From Segatella buccae ATCC 33574 (lineage in GTDB: Bacteria > Bacteroidota > Bacteroidia > Bacteroidales > Bacteroidaceae), in the NCBI RefSeq assembly GCF_000184945.1, contig NZ_GL586311.1, forward strand, positions 253,222 to 317,221: a stretch of DNA of 64,000 nucleotides, read 5' to 3'. Each line of letters opens with the position of its first letter. Position 1 is the stretch's first letter. The notes beneath the pieces are model-generated. The model had not been told where the DNA came from. It saw nothing but the letters and a program-made list of their open reading frames with translations, and searched no databases. Of this stretch, positions 7,760 through 17,663 are shown one piece after another. A program made the position numbers and the translations under genes.

Positions 7760-8491
7760 GTGAATATAAGAAACAGCATTTTAGCGATCATAACCCTTTT
7801 GAACTTTACCGTTCTGCATGCCCAGCAGCAGAGCGGTAGAGCTTCGTATTATTCCAAACGGGCCACAGGCTCACGCACGGCGAGCGGTGAACGGCTGCAC
7901 CACGACAGCCTGACCTGTGCTCATCGTTCCTACCCGTTCGGTACAATGCTCAAAGTAACCAACCTGCTCAACGACAAGTCGGTGGTGGTAAGGGTCACCG
8001 ACCGGGGGCCTTTCGGCCGGGGACGAGTCATCGACCTCTCGTGGGCGGCCGCACAGGAAATAGGAATGCTTGCGCAGGGGATCGCATCGGTGAAAGTGGA
8101 AGTGGTGGGAGAAGGGGGAGTTCCATTCAAACCAAAAGAGGAGTTTGATTTTCCGGAGATAAACTTTGAGGTGGCCGATGTCGGTTATAGCTTCATCGAC
8201 GCATGGAAAAAAAAGGATGTGGAACCGGCTAAAATTCCGGAGACTCGGGCACCACACCCGAATGGGACGGCCAAGGCGCACAAGCCGGAGCAACAGCCCA
8301 ACAGGGAAACGGCTGCCAAAAGGCCGGCCGGAACAGCTGCCAAACCACCTCAGCCTGCAAACACTAAGCCTTCACAATCAACAAATGCCAAGTCTCCACA
8401 GTCGGTGAATACCAAGAAAAAGGAGCCGGCCGTCAAAGAGAAGAAAGGCAACTCGTGGAGTGATATATTCGACAAATTAAAAGACTGGTAA
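7760..8491 (+). CDS. rlpA: RlpA-like septal ring lytic transglycosylase family protein
   Basis: Exported 243-aa protein. GTG is the start, giving MNIRNSILAIITLLNFTVLHAQ, a signal peptide with cleavage expected after HA. The double-psi beta-barrel domain spans about residues 24-115 with GRASYYSKRATGSRTASGE and VRVTDRGPFGRGRVIDLS, the RlpA signature including the conserved Asp-Arg-Gly-Pro. RlpA proteins cleave or bind naked glycan strands of peptidoglycan. The remaining 130 residues are Pro/Ala/Lys rich and apparently disordered; a SPOR domain, common in RlpA, is not seen. No lipobox Cys, so it would be periplasmic rather than lipid-anchored. Confidence 0.85.
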   Translation: MNIRNSILAIITLLNFTVLHAQQQSGRASYYSKRATGSRTASGERLHHDSLTCAHRSYPFGTMLKVTNLLNDKSVVVRVTDRGPFGRGRVIDLSWAAAQEIGMLAQGIASVKVEVVGEGGVPFKPKEEFDFPEINFEVADVGYSFIDAWKKKDVEPAKIPETRAPHPNGTAKAHKPEQQPNRETAAKRPAGTAAKPPQPANTKPSQSTNAKSPQSVNTKKKEPAVKEKKGNSWSDIFDKLKDW

Positions 8492-8522
8492 ACACTCGCA
8501 TTCACCGACACGTGTTTGCTTC

Positions 8523-8597
8523 TTTTCGGCGAATTGTCGGATTATACGAATTTATCCTTACCATCTCATTCGCACAATTCGTTCAATTCGCCGAAAA
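8523..8597. repeat. 14-bp inverted repeat after rlpA
   Basis: TTTTCGGCGAATTG (8523-8536) and its exact complement (8584-8597), 47 nt apart, between two convergent genes. Further GAATT-type half-repeats lie inside the loop. It may be a shared transcript-end structure; there is no strong T-run. Confidence 0.55.
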
Positions 8598-8661
8598 ATA
8601 TATGGCAACAACCAAGTCGTCTAACACGTTCAGTCGCACAGATTGATTTGCCACAAGCAGC

Positions 8662-9537
8662 TTACCTGCGGGTTGGGATATTAAACTCGCTGACTTTGGA
8701 GATGGCCTTATTGCCCAATATGACGGAAGCACAGAATTTGGCACTTCCGTCTTTCAATTTGCCGTCAGACTTGATAAGGGCCGTGTAACGAATGCCTTTA
8801 CCGGGCTCAATCTTCTCCACATGAATGCTTGGGGAGATATAGATATGGCGGTTACCCGTGGCCTCAATCACTGTGGGCACGACATCATAGACCGTCTTGT
8901 CGCCCCGATTCATAATCTCGAATATCAGTTTGCAAACCTCATTGCGATTGAGTTCGCCGTTCTGGTTGTCATCAACAAAACGGGCGTTGATGATTTCTAT
9001 GGTAGGCGTGTAAGTATAGCCGCCCGTTATTTTCTCTGCATTCGACGCATCGGGATAGGTGGTGACAGGCTGCCCGGCACTGTAATTGCCCGTATAGTCG
9101 GATCCGTTGAAGTCGTAAATACGGTCATCGCCGCTATTGGTGGCGTCAAAACCGCTGTCGGTGGTATCGTAACTGCTACCGGAGTTGGCACTTTGCCCAT
9201 AGCCGTAACTTTCATATTGATCACCTTCCACAGCAGAAGACTGCCGGCGTTCTTGCCGCTGGCGTTCACGCTCCGCCCTGTCGCGCCTGTATTGCTCCAA
9301 ATCCTCTTGACGCTTCTGATCGGCTGCAGTGCCGATGGCACCGCCAATGACGGCTCCTCCGGCCATGCCGACAATCGTTCCGACATCAGACCCTCGTGGC
9401 CCACCGGCAATGCCACCGATGGCCGATCCAAGCACAGATCCGAGCGAACCGCCGGCCCACGCTCCTGTCCCTGCGTATGTTCCGCAACCGCTCAGCATCA
9501 TAGCTGCACAAACTGTCACTATCACAACCTTTTTCAT
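8662..9537 (-). CDS. glycine-zipper lipoprotein
   Basis: 291-aa predicted lipoprotein. Lipobox LSGC with the acylated Cys at residue 18. Residues about 25-70 are a glycine zipper rich in GGxxGxxxG spacing (GSVLGSAIGGIAGG, GMAGGAVIGGAIG), a membrane-spanning or oligomer-forming segment found in outer-membrane lipoproteins. A charged coiled stretch follows (QKRQEDLEQYRRDRAERERQ, about 73-92), then a low-complexity Ser/Gly/Asp/Tyr linker, and from about residue 170 a compact C-terminal domain (TIEIINARFVDDNQNGELNR...) that looks like an Ig-like beta-sandwich. Function not known. Convergent with the RlpA-like gene and divergent from the peptidase E-like gene. Confidence 0.72.
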   Translation of the reverse strand: MKKVVIVTVCAAMMLSGCGTYAGTGAWAGGSLGSVLGSAIGGIAGGPRGSDVGTIVGMAGGAVIGGAIGTAADQKRQEDLEQYRRDRAERERQRQERRQSSAVEGDQYESYGYGQSANSGSSYDTTDSGFDATNSGDDRIYDFNGSDYTGNYSAGQPVTTYPDASNAEKITGGYTYTPTIEIINARFVDDNQNGELNRNEVCKLIFEIMNRGDKTVYDVVPTVIEATGNRHIYISPSIHVEKIEPGKGIRYTALIKSDGKLKDGSAKFCASVILGNKAISKVSEFNIPTRR

Positions 9538-9710
9538 ATCGTGTTCGTCTTACTTGTCCCAATACTTCACAGAGCAAAAATAACTATTTCCGGGCACTCC
9601 TCCTGCATCTTTTCCCTAAATAGAGATAGGGATTTCCCTAAATTTGCCTAACTTTGCATAGGATGTCGGCATGTTGCCTGACACTCTAAAACGATAAGGA
9701 ACACCGGACA

Positions 9711-10457
9711 ATGCACATTCAAAAACATAAGATTGCAGTAGTGGGCACAGCGATTGCAGCAATCGCCATCCTTACCGGCCTTTTCTCTTACCGAAATCCC
9801 ACAAGGGGAAATACGTATAAAACAATCAAACGGACAATGGACAGAAAACTATTTCTATGCTCATCGTTTGCCGATGTAGCCACACTCTTTCCCACTTTCG
9901 CCGGGGAAGATATGAAAGGAAAATCTGTGGCATTTATCCCCACAGCAAGCATTCACGAAGAATACAGGCAATACGTGGAAGACGGGCGGAGAACACTGAG
10001 CGGATACGGTCTGAAAATAGTGGATTTAGAGATAAGCCAAATGCCTGAAAAGGAGATTGCCCATGCGTTGGAAGCATGCGACTATATCTACGTTTCCGGA
10101 GGAAACACATTTTTTCTCCTTCAGGAACTCCGAAAGAAAAAAGCAGACCAGCTCATAATCCGAGAGATTGAAAAAGGAAAAACATATATCGGAGAATCGG
10201 CAGGCACCATGATTATGGCACCGGATATAAAGTATGCCAAAGAGATGGATAACCACTTGAGTTTAACTCCCGGTTTCTGTGACTTTACAGCTTTGGGGCT
10301 TATCAACTTTTACCCGGTTGTACACTACAATAGTTTCCCATTTGAAAGGGAAACGAAAAATATTATACGAAAATACACCGATTTGGAGTTAGTGCCCATC
10401 AGCAATGAACAGGCAATAGAGGTTATCGGAGAAAGCATAAAGGTGGAAACGAAGTAG
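9711..10457 (+). CDS. peptidase E-like serine peptidase (family S51), possibly membrane-anchored
   Basis: Family S51 alpha-aspartyl dipeptidase-like protein. The nucleophile elbow GESAGTMIM is present with Ser as the likely catalytic residue, YVSGGNTFFLL precedes it as in the family, and VVHYNSFPF supplies a candidate His. The conserved part starts at MDRKLFLCSS (ATG at 9837, 206 aa, the normal family length). The in-frame ATG at 9711 adds 42 residues with a hydrophobic stretch (IAVVGTAIAAIAILTGLF) that could anchor the protein in the membrane. TAACTTTG at 9649-9656 is a possible -7 box that would include the longer form. I chose the long form with low certainty; the core assignment is firmer. 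Confidence 0.75.
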   Translation: MHIQKHKIAVVGTAIAAIAILTGLFSYRNPTRGNTYKTIKRTMDRKLFLCSSFADVATLFPTFAGEDMKGKSVAFIPTASIHEEYRQYVEDGRRTLSGYGLKIVDLEISQMPEKEIAHALEACDYIYVSGGNTFFLLQELRKKKADQLIIREIEKGKTYIGESAGTMIMAPDIKYAKEMDNHLSLTPGFCDFTALGLINFYPVVHYNSFPFERETKNIIRKYTDLELVPISNEQAIEVIGESIKVETK

Positions 10458-10492
10458 GTTCCTTGATGGACCCTTCAACAGGAGACAACAAG

Positions 10493-10576
10493 TTTCCTGT
10501 CATGCTGTCATTTTCGGAAGCTGCATAAACTTCTGAATAACAAACTAATACAAACCAATGATAGCATGACAGGAAA
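10493..10576. repeat. 20-bp inverted repeat downstream of the peptidase E-like gene
   Basis: Left arm TTTCCTGTCATGCTGTCATT (10493-10512) and right arm 10557-10576 are complementary at 19 of 20 positions; the odd pair would be G-U in RNA. The 44-nt loop carries a smaller GAAG/CTTC pair. It could fold as a long transcript-end hairpin or be a remnant of a small inverted-repeat element. The remaining gap to 10768 shows no gene. Confidence 0.7.
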
Positions 10577-10768
10577 AACAGCAAACTGAATTTTGTATGT
10601 ATTTGTCATCCCCACTACCACGGATGCGCAGAAAACGATTCTATCCGTTAGGGGAATTTCTGACATCCCGAAAGGGGAATACATTTGACATCATTGTACG
10701 GTCGGCAAAGATTTGACAGAAGCACCCAAAACAGCACGCCACCGAGAAAGCCTTAAAGGAGCCCGAAC

Positions 10769-10803
10769 AAAAAAGCGCCTCCATCCTTGCGGATGAAAGC
10801 GCC
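10769..10803 (-). terminator. terminator of the ribosomal protein operon after rplQ
   Basis: On the minus strand GCGC-TTT-CATCC-GCAA-GGATG-GAG-GCGC followed by TTTTTT. A two-part stem with a GCAA tetraloop-like tip, ending the long rpsL-rplQ transcript. Confidence 0.75.
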
Positions 10804-10830
10804 TATGTAGGAATAAAAATAATCTCTCGA

Positions 10831-11340
10831 TTATTCGGCCTTTGCTTCTTCAGCAGCAGGTGCCTCCGTTGCGGGAGCCTCTGCTACAGGAGCTTCTGCT
10901 GCTTCAACAGCATCTGCTTTAGGAGCGGCCTTGCGGCTACGACGTGTCTTCTTAGCTGCGGTCTTGGTCTTGGCCATGTTCTCATCGAAGTCTACAAGCT
11001 CGATAAAAGCAATGGGAGCAGCGTCACCTTTACGGATGCCAAGTTTGATCACACGTGTGTAACCACCTGGACGATCAGCCACCTTCTCGGCAACAACCTT
11101 GAACAGCTCTGTAACAGCATACTTGTTCTGAAGATAACGGAAAACCACACGACGAGAGGTGGTGGTATCACTCTTGGAACGAGTAATCAGCGGTTCTACA
11201 TACTTTTTCAAGGCCTTGGCCTTTGCGAGAGTCGTAGTGATTCTTTTGTGCATGATCAAGCTGATAGCCATGTTGGCAAGCATGGCATCACGATGAGATG
11301 CAGTACGGCTCAGATGGTTGAATTTCTTATTATGTCTCAT
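10831..11340 (-). CDS. rplQ: 50S ribosomal protein L17
   Basis: Large-subunit protein near the peptide exit tunnel. [20 protein letters not shown] is the usual L17 N-terminus and the core ends around residue 120. A further 45 residues are Ala/Glu/Lys rich (a basic [13 protein letters not shown] stretch, then repeated APATEA-like segments), an acidic low-complexity tail that makes the protein 169 aa instead of about 120. Last gene of the alpha operon, 36 bp after rpoA. Confidence 0.96.
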   Translation of the reverse strand: MRHNKKFNHLSRTASHRDAMLANMAISLIMHKRITTTLAKAKALKKYVEPLITRSKSDTTTSRRVVFRYLQNKYAVTELFKVVAEKVADRPGGYTRVIKLGIRKGDAAPIAFIELVDFDENMAKTKTAAKKTRRSRKAAPKADAVEAAEAPVAEAPATEAPAAEEAKAE

Positions 11341-11376
11341 TATTGTTTTTTACTTTTGTGGACGAGTCTACAGATA

Positions 11377-12369
11377 TTATTCTCTGTCCAGTTTATACTT
11401 TGATATATCGGTTCCAAACGAAAGATTCAGACCCTCAAGCAAATCATCAAGCTCTGAGAGCGATTTCTTACCAAAGTTGCGGAACTTCAAGAGATCAGTC
11501 TTGTTATACTGCACCAAGTCTCCAAGTGTCTCTACATCAGCTGCCTTCAAGCAGTTGAGGGCGCGAACACTAAGATTCATGTCAACGAGACGGGTCTTAA
11601 GCAGTTGGCGCATGTGCAACACCTCTTCATCAAATTCCTGATTGTTGTCCTGATCGGGATTCTCAAGGGTGATCTTCTCGTCGGAGAACAACATGAAGTG
11701 ATAAATGAGAGTTTTGGCTGCCTCTTTCAGTGCATCCTTCGGGTGAATGGAACCATCCGTCGTTACTTCGATGACCAACTTGTCATAGTCGGTCTTCTGC
11801 TCTACGCGGTAGGGTTCTACGGCATATTTCACGTTACGGATAGGGGTGTAGATGGAATCGATTGGGAGTACATTAACATCTGTGCAGAACTCACGATTCT
11901 CTTCAGCAGGCACATAGCCGCGCCCTTTGTTGATATTCAGATCAATCTGCATAGAAGCCTTCGTATCTAAATGACAAATCACCAAATCAGGGTTTAACAC
12001 TTCAAATCCAGTCAGATACTTACCTATATCACCTGCTTTGAATTCGGTGGAATTCTCTACGGTGATACTAACTTTCTCATTCTCGAATTCTTCTACTACT
12101 TGCTTGAATCGAACTTGCTTGAGATTCAAGATAATGTTGGTCACATCTTCTTTCACGCCGGGTACGGAAGAGAATTCATGCTCAACACCGGCAATCTTGA
12201 TGGTGTTGATGGCATAACCTTCCAGCGATGAAAGGAGAATGCGGCGGAGAGCGTTACCGATGGTAACACCGAAGCCGGGCTCCAAAGGACGAAATTCGAA
12301 CTTACCGAACTTGTCATTTGCCTCCAACATTACTACCTTATCAGGTTTTTGAAATGCTAATATCGCCAT
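11377..12369 (-). CDS. rpoA: RNA polymerase alpha subunit
   Basis: 330 aa. N-terminal dimerisation domain ([20 protein letters not shown], about residues 32-51) and C-terminal DNA/activator-binding domain (LRALNCL-like [19 protein letters not shown], about 260 onwards) are both complete. It sits between rpsD and rplQ as in other bacteria, 11 bp after rpsD. Confidence 0.98.
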   Translation of the reverse strand: MAILAFQKPDKVVMLEANDKFGKFEFRPLEPGFGVTIGNALRRILLSSLEGYAINTIKIAGVEHEFSSVPGVKEDVTNIILNLKQVRFKQVVEEFENEKVSITVENSTEFKAGDIGKYLTGFEVLNPDLVICHLDTKASMQIDLNINKGRGYVPAEENREFCTDVNVLPIDSIYTPIRNVKYAVEPYRVEQKTDYDKLVIEVTTDGSIHPKDALKEAAKTLIYHFMLFSDEKITLENPDQDNNQEFDEEVLHMRQLLKTRLVDMNLSVRALNCLKAADVETLGDLVQYNKTDLLKFRNFGKKSLSELDDLLEGLNLSFGTDISKYKLDRE

Positions 12370-12380
12370 TAATTTAATGA

Positions 12381-12986
12381 TTATTTAGAGTACAACTCAA
12401 CGATTAACTGCTCCTTGATGTTTTCGGGGATGTCGGCGCGCTCGGGCTTGTGCAAGAATTTACCGCTCTTGGTATTCTGATCCCATTCGAGCCAAGGATA
12501 CTTGCTGTGGTTGAAACCAGCCAGTGCAGCCTCAATAACTTCAAGAGACTTGGCCTTCTCACGAACACCAACAACCTGACCAGCCTTAACGGAATAGGAA
12601 GGAATGCTCACAACCTTACCGTCAACGACAATGTGCTTGTGACCCACCAACTGACGGGCAGCTGCACGTGTCGGAGCAATGCCAAGACGGAACACTACGT
12701 TGTCAAGACGGCACTCAAGATTCTGAAGCAGAACCTCACCGGTGATGCCATCGGCCTTGGCGGCTTTATCAAACATATTACGGAACTGGCGCTCAAGCAC
12801 ACCGTAGGTGTACTTGGCCTTTTGCTTCTCTGCCAACATGACACCGTACTCAGACACCTTTCTGCGACGGTTATTGCCATGCTGTCCAGGAGGGAAGTTT
12901 CTCTTGGACAAAACTTTGTCTGCGCCGAAGATGGGTTCACCAAAACGGCGTGCAATTTTAGATTTCGGACCTATATACTTAGCCAT
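12381..12986 (-). CDS. rpsD: 30S ribosomal protein S4
   Basis: 201 aa. Primary 16S rRNA binder and assembly initiator. The S4 domain [21 protein letters not shown] is at about residues 98-118. The N-terminus [17 protein letters not shown] lacks the four-Cys zinc site, so it is the zinc-free form. In E. coli S4 represses the alpha operon; no matching leader was identified here. Confidence 0.98.
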   Translation of the reverse strand: MAKYIGPKSKIARRFGEPIFGADKVLSKRNFPPGQHGNNRRRKVSEYGVMLAEKQKAKYTYGVLERQFRNMFDKAAKADGITGEVLLQNLECRLDNVVFRLGIAPTRAAARQLVGHKHIVVDGKVVSIPSYSVKAGQVVGVREKAKSLEVIEAALAGFNHSKYPWLEWDQNTKSGKFLHKPERADIPENIKEQLIVELYSK

Positions 12987-13057
12987 AATATAAAAAATGT
13001 TCTTTGTTTTTGATTCAACCTATAAAATCCTATATGAACTTTATAAGATTCTATAAA

Positions 13058-13447
13058 TTAAACTCTACGACGCTTGGGGGGACGACAACCATTGTGTGGA
13101 AGCGGAGTAACATCAATGATTTCCGTCACTTCAATACCTGCTGTATGCACGGCACGAATGGCAGACTCACGACCATTACCCGGCCCCTTAACGTATGCTT
13201 TAACCTTGCGGAGACCGAGATCGAAAGCTACTTTAGCACAATCCTCTGCGGCCATCTGAGCTGCATAGGGAGTATTCTTCTTGGAACCACGGAATCCCAT
13301 CTTGCCGGCAGATGACCAGGAAATAACCTGACCTTCGTTATTAGCAAGAGAAACGATAATATTATTGAAAGAACTGTGAACATGGAGCTGACCAAGAGCC
13401 TCTACACGCACATTTCTCTTCTTAGATGTTGCTTTTGTCTTTGCCAT
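13058..13447 (-). CDS. rpsK: 30S ribosomal protein S11
   Basis: 129 aa. Platform protein next to the 3' end of 16S r[22 protein letters not shown] and the basic C-terminus [13 protein letters not shown] [14 protein letters not shown] are diagnostic. Between rpsM and rpsD; 21 bp after rpsM. Confidence 0.98.
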   Translation of the reverse strand: MAKTKATSKKRNVRVEALGQLHVHSSFNNIIVSLANNEGQVISWSSAGKMGFRGSKKNTPYAAQMAAEDCAKVAFDLGLRKVKAYVKGPGNGRESAIRAVHTAGIEVTEIIDVTPLPHNGCRPPKRRRV

Positions 13448-13468
13448 AATTAATTTCCTCCTTCAAAA

Positions 13469-13849
13469 TTACTTAGTAGCCTTCTTCTTATTAGCAACAG
13501 TCTTCTTCCTACCCTTACGGGTACGAGCATTATTCTTAGTACTCTGACCACGAACAGGAAGACCATTACGATGTCTAACTCCACGATAGCAACCAATATC
13601 CATCAGTCGCTTGATGTTCATTTGGATCTCAGAACGAAGATCACCTTCCACTTTGAACTCAGCGCCGATAATTTCACGGATTTTGGCAGCCTGATCGTCA
13701 GTCCATTCGCTGACCTTCAAGTCGCGGCTCACGCCGGCCTTATCCAATATCTTTGCTGAACTACTTCGACCGATACCATAGATATAGGTCAATGCGATTT
13801 CGCCACGCTTGTTTTGGGGCAAATCTACTCCAACAATTCTTATTGCCAT
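13469..13849 (-). CDS. rpsM: 30S ribosomal protein S13
   Basis: 126 aa. Head protein contacting 23S rRNA bridges and P-site t[23 protein letters not shown] and the [20 protein letters not shown] motif are typical, with a Lys-rich C-terminal tail. The 100-bp gap before it (13850-13949) holds TAATTTTG at 13906-13899 on the minus strand, which could be a weak internal -7 box, but no -33 partner is seen. Confidence 0.98.
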   Translation of the reverse strand: MAIRIVGVDLPQNKRGEIALTYIYGIGRSSSAKILDKAGVSRDLKVSEWTDDQAAKIREIIGAEFKVEGDLRSEIQMNIKRLMDIGCYRGVRHRNGLPVRGQSTKNNARTRKGRKKTVANKKKATK

Positions 13850-13949
13850 TTGTTGATTGAATTAAATAAATTAAGTTACTTTCTCGTTAAAGAACGTGCA
13901 AAATTACGAATAATCTTTGAGCTATCCGCTGATTTACATATCTTTAACA

Positions 13950-14066
13950 TTAACCCTGACGCAGTTTGAATTTAGGGTTTTTCTTGTTGATAACGAACAA
14001 GCGGCCTTTACGACGAACGATCTGGCAGTCGGGTGTACGTTTCTTTAATGATGCTCTTGTCTTCAT
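13950..14066 (-). CDS. rpmJ: 50S ribosomal protein L36
   Basis: 38 aa, too short for most gene finders. It begins [20 protein letters not shown] and ends NPKFKLRQG. Only one Cys is present, so the zinc-ribbon ligands of the classical form are missing and this is the zinc-independent type. Located between infA and rpsM as in most bacteria. Confidence 0.95.
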   Translation of the reverse strand: MKTRASLKKRTPDCQIVRRKGRLFVINKKNPKFKLRQG

Positions 14067-14108
14067 TTTCTTTATATGGATTTGAAAAATGCTCTACGCA
14101 AATACGTT

Positions 14109-14327
14109 TTACTTGTATCTGAAAACTATTCTGCCCTTGGTCAAGTCGTATGGACTCATCTCTACCTTCACTTTGTCACCGGGAAGTATCTTGATATAGT
14201 GCATTCTCATCTTACCGGAAATGTGGGCGATGATCTGCACACCGTTTTCAAGTTCCACCCGGAACATGGCGTTAGAGAGTGATTCTACGATCGTACCGTC
14301 TTGCTCGATAGCGGATTGTTTTGCCAT
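14109..14327 (-). CDS. infA: translation initiation factor IF-1
   Basis: 72 aa OB-fold protein that covers the A site of the 30S subunit during initiation. [20 protein letters not shown] and the C-terminal [11 protein letters not shown] are typical. Two bases separate its start from the map stop codon, so the pair is surely co-translated. Confidence 0.98.
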   Translation of the reverse strand: MAKQSAIEQDGTIVESLSNAMFRVELENGVQIIAHISGKMRMHYIKILPGDKVKVEMSPYDLTKGRIVFRYK

Positions 14328-14329
14328 AA

Positions 14330-15130
14330 TTAATATATTTGTCCTTCTAAATGTTCTATTTCTTCAAATGTCGATAAAATCTCAGCCTCTCCTCTACGGA
14401 TAGCAATGGTATGCTCGAAATGGGCAGCAGGTTTACGATCTCTCGTAACAATACTCCATTTATCGGGAAGCATCCATATCTGCCGATCGCCCAATGTGAC
14501 CATTGGCTCAATGGCGATACACATACCGGCTTTCAACATTACACCGTTTCCACGACGCCCGTAATTGGGAATCTGGGGTGGTTCGTGCATCTCACGTCCT
14601 ATACCATGACCGGTCAGTTCGCGTACGATTCCGTAACCTTGCGTCTCACAATGCTGTTGTACTACAGCCCCAATATCACCAATATGTTTTCCTGCAACAG
14701 CCTGCTCAATACCGATATAAAGAGACTCTTTGGTCGTCTTGAGCAGTTGCTTCACTTCCGGACTGACCTCGCCCACACAAAACGTATAGGCACTGTCACC
14801 ATTGAATCCGTCAAGAAGTGTACCGCAGTCAATGGATATAATATCACCATCTTTCAGTACAACTTCATCACTAGGAACTCCATGAACCACCACGTCATTG
14901 ACCGATGTGCAGATAGAGGCGGGAAAAGGCTCTCCGTATGGATTGGGGAAATTCTTGAACGTCGGGATTGCTCCGTGGTCAAGAATGAACTCTTCTGCAA
15001 TCTTATCCAACTGCAAAGTCGTAACCCCAGGTCTGATATGCTTGCCTAATTCCGCAAGGGTCGAACCAACGAGTTGGTTCGCCTTGCGCATTAGTTCTAT
15101 TTCATCTTCAGTTTTGAGAAATATCTTCAT
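14330..15130 (-). CDS. map: type I methionine aminopeptidase
   Basis: 266 aa cytoplasmic metalloprotease that removes the initiator Met from new proteins. The five metal ligands are visible: Asp in [12 protein letters not shown] and NGDSAYTF, His in [12 protein letters not shown], Glu in CIAIEPMV and the last Glu near FEHTIAI. Placed between secY and infA, the common order in Bacteroidetes and Firmicutes. Confidence 0.97.
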   Translation of the reverse strand: MKIFLKTEDEIELMRKANQLVGSTLAELGKHIRPGVTTLQLDKIAEEFILDHGAIPTFKNFPNPYGEPFPASICTSVNDVVVHGVPSDEVVLKDGDIISIDCGTLLDGFNGDSAYTFCVGEVSPEVKQLLKTTKESLYIGIEQAVAGKHIGDIGAVVQQHCETQGYGIVRELTGHGIGREMHEPPQIPNYGRRGNGVMLKAGMCIAIEPMVTLGDRQIWMLPDKWSIVTRDRKPAAHFEHTIAIRRGEAEILSTFEEIEHLEGQIY

Positions 15131-15138
15131 TCCAAAGA

Positions 15139-16476
15139 TTAATATGCAGAAACACCACCTTGACGAGTATGACCTGAATTGAGCAGACCGTCATAGTGAC
15201 GCATCAGCAAATGGCTTTCTATCTGTTGTAGCGTATCAATGACGACACCTACAAGGATCAGAAGCGAGGTGCCTCCGAAGAACTGGGAGAAAGCCTGCTG
15301 TACATTGAGCAAACCTGCGAGTGCAGGCATAATGGCGATAAACGCAATAAACAGAGAACCTGGAAAAGTTATACGAGACATCACGGTGTCAATATACTCA
15401 GCTGTATCCTTTCCCGGCTTAACGCCCGGAATGAAACCGTTGTTACGCTTCATATCTTCAGCCATCTGAGTGGGATTGAGCGTGATTGCCGTATAGAAAT
15501 ATGTGAAGGCTATCACCAAGAGCACATAAATCGAATTGTACAACAAACTGCGGTTATCCATCAGATCCTGCACCCACCAAGAAGCATGCTCCGGATTATA
15601 CCTTACGATAGCCAAAGGGATGAACATCAAGGCCTGGGCGAAAATGATAGGCATCACATTGGCTGCGAAGAGCTTCAAGGGGATATACTGGCGAGCACCA
15701 CCATACTGCTTGTTGCCAACCAGACGCTTTGCATACTGAACGGGAACCTTGCGAGTACCTTGCACCAACAAAATTGATGCACATACAACCAAGTAGAGGA
15801 TAAGGAGTTCTACAATGAACATGATCATACCACCACCGGAAATAGCCTGCAAACGCGATGTGGCTTCTTGAATGAAAGCCTGTGGCAGACGTGCGATGAT
15901 ACCAATCATAATGATCAAAGAGATACCATTACCCACCCCCTTATCAGTAATGCGCTCACCTAACCAAAGGATGAACATACTTCCTGCGGCAAGAATGATT
16001 GTGGCGGGAATCATAAACTGCGACCAAGATATGCCCGAAGCAAGGGCATTACTGGCCTGCATCTTAAGATTCAGCAAATAAGAAGGAGCCTGGAACAACA
16101 AGATAGCTACCGTGAGCCAACGGGTGTACCAGTTGATCTTCTTACGTCCACTCTCACCGTCACGCTGCATCTTTTGAAAATAAGGCACAGCAATGGCAAG
16201 AAGCTGCATAACGATAGAAGCTGAGATGTAAGGCATGATTCCCAATGCGAATATAGACGCATTGGAAAATGCTCCACCGGAGAACATGTCCAAAAGCGAC
16301 ATGAGGCCGCCTGAGGTTTGCGACTGCAACTTTTCCAACATGCTCGGATTAATACCCGGAAGTACTATAAACGAGCCAAAACGGTAAATAGCCGTAAAGA
16401 GGATGGTGATGAGGAGTCGCTGACGCAAATCCTCAACCTTCCAACAGTTCTTCAGTGTCTCAAAAAACTTTTTCAT
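15139..16476 (-). CDS. secY: preprotein translocase subunit SecY
   Basis: 445 aa, ten hydrophobic segments, the channel of the Sec translocon in the inner membrane. MKKFFETLKNCWKVEDLRQR is a normal N-terminus and NPTQMAEDMKRNNGFIPGVK is the conserved cytoplasmic loop. Partner secE lies at 44525-44713. Three bases separate it from rplO. Confidence 0.98.
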   Translation of the reverse strand: MKKFFETLKNCWKVEDLRQRLLITILFTAIYRFGSFIVLPGINPSMLEKLQSQTSGGLMSLLDMFSGGAFSNASIFALGIMPYISASIVMQLLAIAVPYFQKMQRDGESGRKKINWYTRWLTVAILLFQAPSYLLNLKMQASNALASGISWSQFMIPATIILAAGSMFILWLGERITDKGVGNGISLIIMIGIIARLPQAFIQEATSRLQAISGGGMIMFIVELLILYLVVCASILLVQGTRKVPVQYAKRLVGNKQYGGARQYIPLKLFAANVMPIIFAQALMFIPLAIVRYNPEHASWWVQDLMDNRSLLYNSIYVLLVIAFTYFYTAITLNPTQMAEDMKRNNGFIPGVKPGKDTAEYIDTVMSRITFPGSLFIAFIAIMPALAGLLNVQQAFSQFFGGTSLLILVGVVIDTLQQIESHLLMRHYDGLLNSGHTRQGGVSAY

Positions 16477-16479
16477 TTC

Positions 16480-16926
16480 TTAGATTATTGTTGCGTTACC
16501 ACCTACTGCCTTGATTGCTTCTTCGGCAGTCTTAGAGAAAGCGTTAGCTTCAACTTCAAGTTTTACCTTCAGTTGTCCCATACCGAGAATCTTCACAAGT
16601 TCCTTGCCGTTAGTCAATCCGGCTTCTTTGAGTTCTGCTATGCCAATCTTTGTGAGATTCTGCTGCTCGGCAAGTTTCTGAAGAGTGGAAAGGTTTACTA
16701 CGAAATATTCCTTGTGGTTGATATTCTTGAAACCGAACTTCGGAACACGACGCTGGAGCGGCATCTGACCACCTTCGAAACCAATCTTTCTCTTATAACC
16801 AGAACGAGCCTTGGCACCTTTGTGTCCACGGGTAGAGGTACCACCGAGTCCGGAACCCGGACCACGGCCGATACGACGACGTGAATGTGTTGAGCCCGCA
16901 GCTGGTTTCAAATTACTTAATTTCAT
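16480..16926 (-). CDS. rplO: 50S ribosomal protein L15
   Basis: 148 aa. Late assembly protein of the large subunit. The N-terminal Gly/Arg-rich extension (SRRRIGRGPGSGLGGTSTRG) enters the rRNA core. Between rpmD and secY. Confidence 0.98.
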   Translation of the reverse strand: MKLSNLKPAAGSTHSRRRIGRGPGSGLGGTSTRGHKGAKARSGYKRKIGFEGGQMPLQRRVPKFGFKNINHKEYFVVNLSTLQKLAEQQNLTKIGIAELKEAGLTNGKELVKILGMGQLKVKLEVEANAFSKTAEEAIKAVGGNATII

Positions 16927-16950
16927 AATTGCGACTAATTTACTAATTAA

Positions 16951-17127
16951 TTATTCAACTACCTTTACCAGATGATGAACCTTACGGATCATACCACGGT
17001 TGCTTGGAGTATCTTCAACTTCAACAACCTGAGAGATCTTGTGGAGACCCAATGACTGAAGCGTGCGCTTCTGATCAATGGGAGCACCAATCTTACTCTT
17101 AATCTGCTTGACTTTAATTGTTGCCAT
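16951..17127 (-). CDS. rpmD: 50S ribosomal protein L30
   Basis: 58 aa. MATIKVKQIKSKIGAP followed by LQSLGLHKISQVVEVEDTPS and ending HHLVKVVE, the full length of the bacterial form. Its small size hides it among shadow frames; its place between rpsE and rplO confirms it. Confidence 0.96.
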   Translation of the reverse strand: MATIKVKQIKSKIGAPIDQKRTLQSLGLHKISQVVEVEDTPSNRGMIRKVHHLVKVVE

Positions 17128-17144
17128 TGCTGTTTTCTCCTTAA

Positions 17145-17657
17145 TTAACCGTTAAATACTTTATCCATGCTGATACCGCGCTCGCCGGCAACAGTGTAGG
17201 CATCACGCATCTCAGCCAAAGCTGCGATAGTCGCCTTTACCAAGTTGTGAGCATTGGAAGAGCCCTTGGATTTTGCAATCACGTCTTTGACACCCACACT
17301 CTCCAAAACGGCACGCATAGCACCACCGGCCTTCAGACCAGTACCGGCAGCAGCCGGCTTCAGGAGAACCTGGGCACCACCGAAACTCACCTCAACCTCG
17401 TGGGGGATAGTACCTTTCAGTACGGGAACCTTCACGAGATTCTTCTTGGCGGCCTCAGTACCCTTGGTGATGGCTGCTGTCACCTCACCGGCCTTTCCAA
17501 GACCGTATCCAATAACGCCATTACCGTCACCAACAACGACGATAGCAGCAAATGTGAAAGTACGACCACCCTTTGTAACCTTGGTCACGCGGTTGATAGC
17601 AACCAGATGGTCTTTCAGTTCAACGTCACTATTTACTTTTACTTTATTCATTGCCAT
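17145..17657 (-). CDS. rpsE: 30S ribosomal protein S5
   Basis: 170 aa. Decoding-fidelity protein with a double-stranded RNA-binding-like N-domain ([20 protein letters not shown]) and the [10 protein letters not shown] loop where spectinomycin-resistance and ram changes occur in other species. A second Met two residues later is an equally good start. Confidence 0.98.
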   Translation of the reverse strand: MAMNKVKVNSDVELKDHLVAINRVTKVTKGGRTFTFAAIVVVGDGNGVIGYGLGKAGEVTAAITKGTEAAKKNLVKVPVLKGTIPHEVEVSFGGAQVLLKPAAAGTGLKAGGAMRAVLESVGVKDVIAKSKGSSNAHNLVKATIAALAEMRDAYTVAGERGISMDKVFNG

Positions 17658-17663
17658 AATCGT

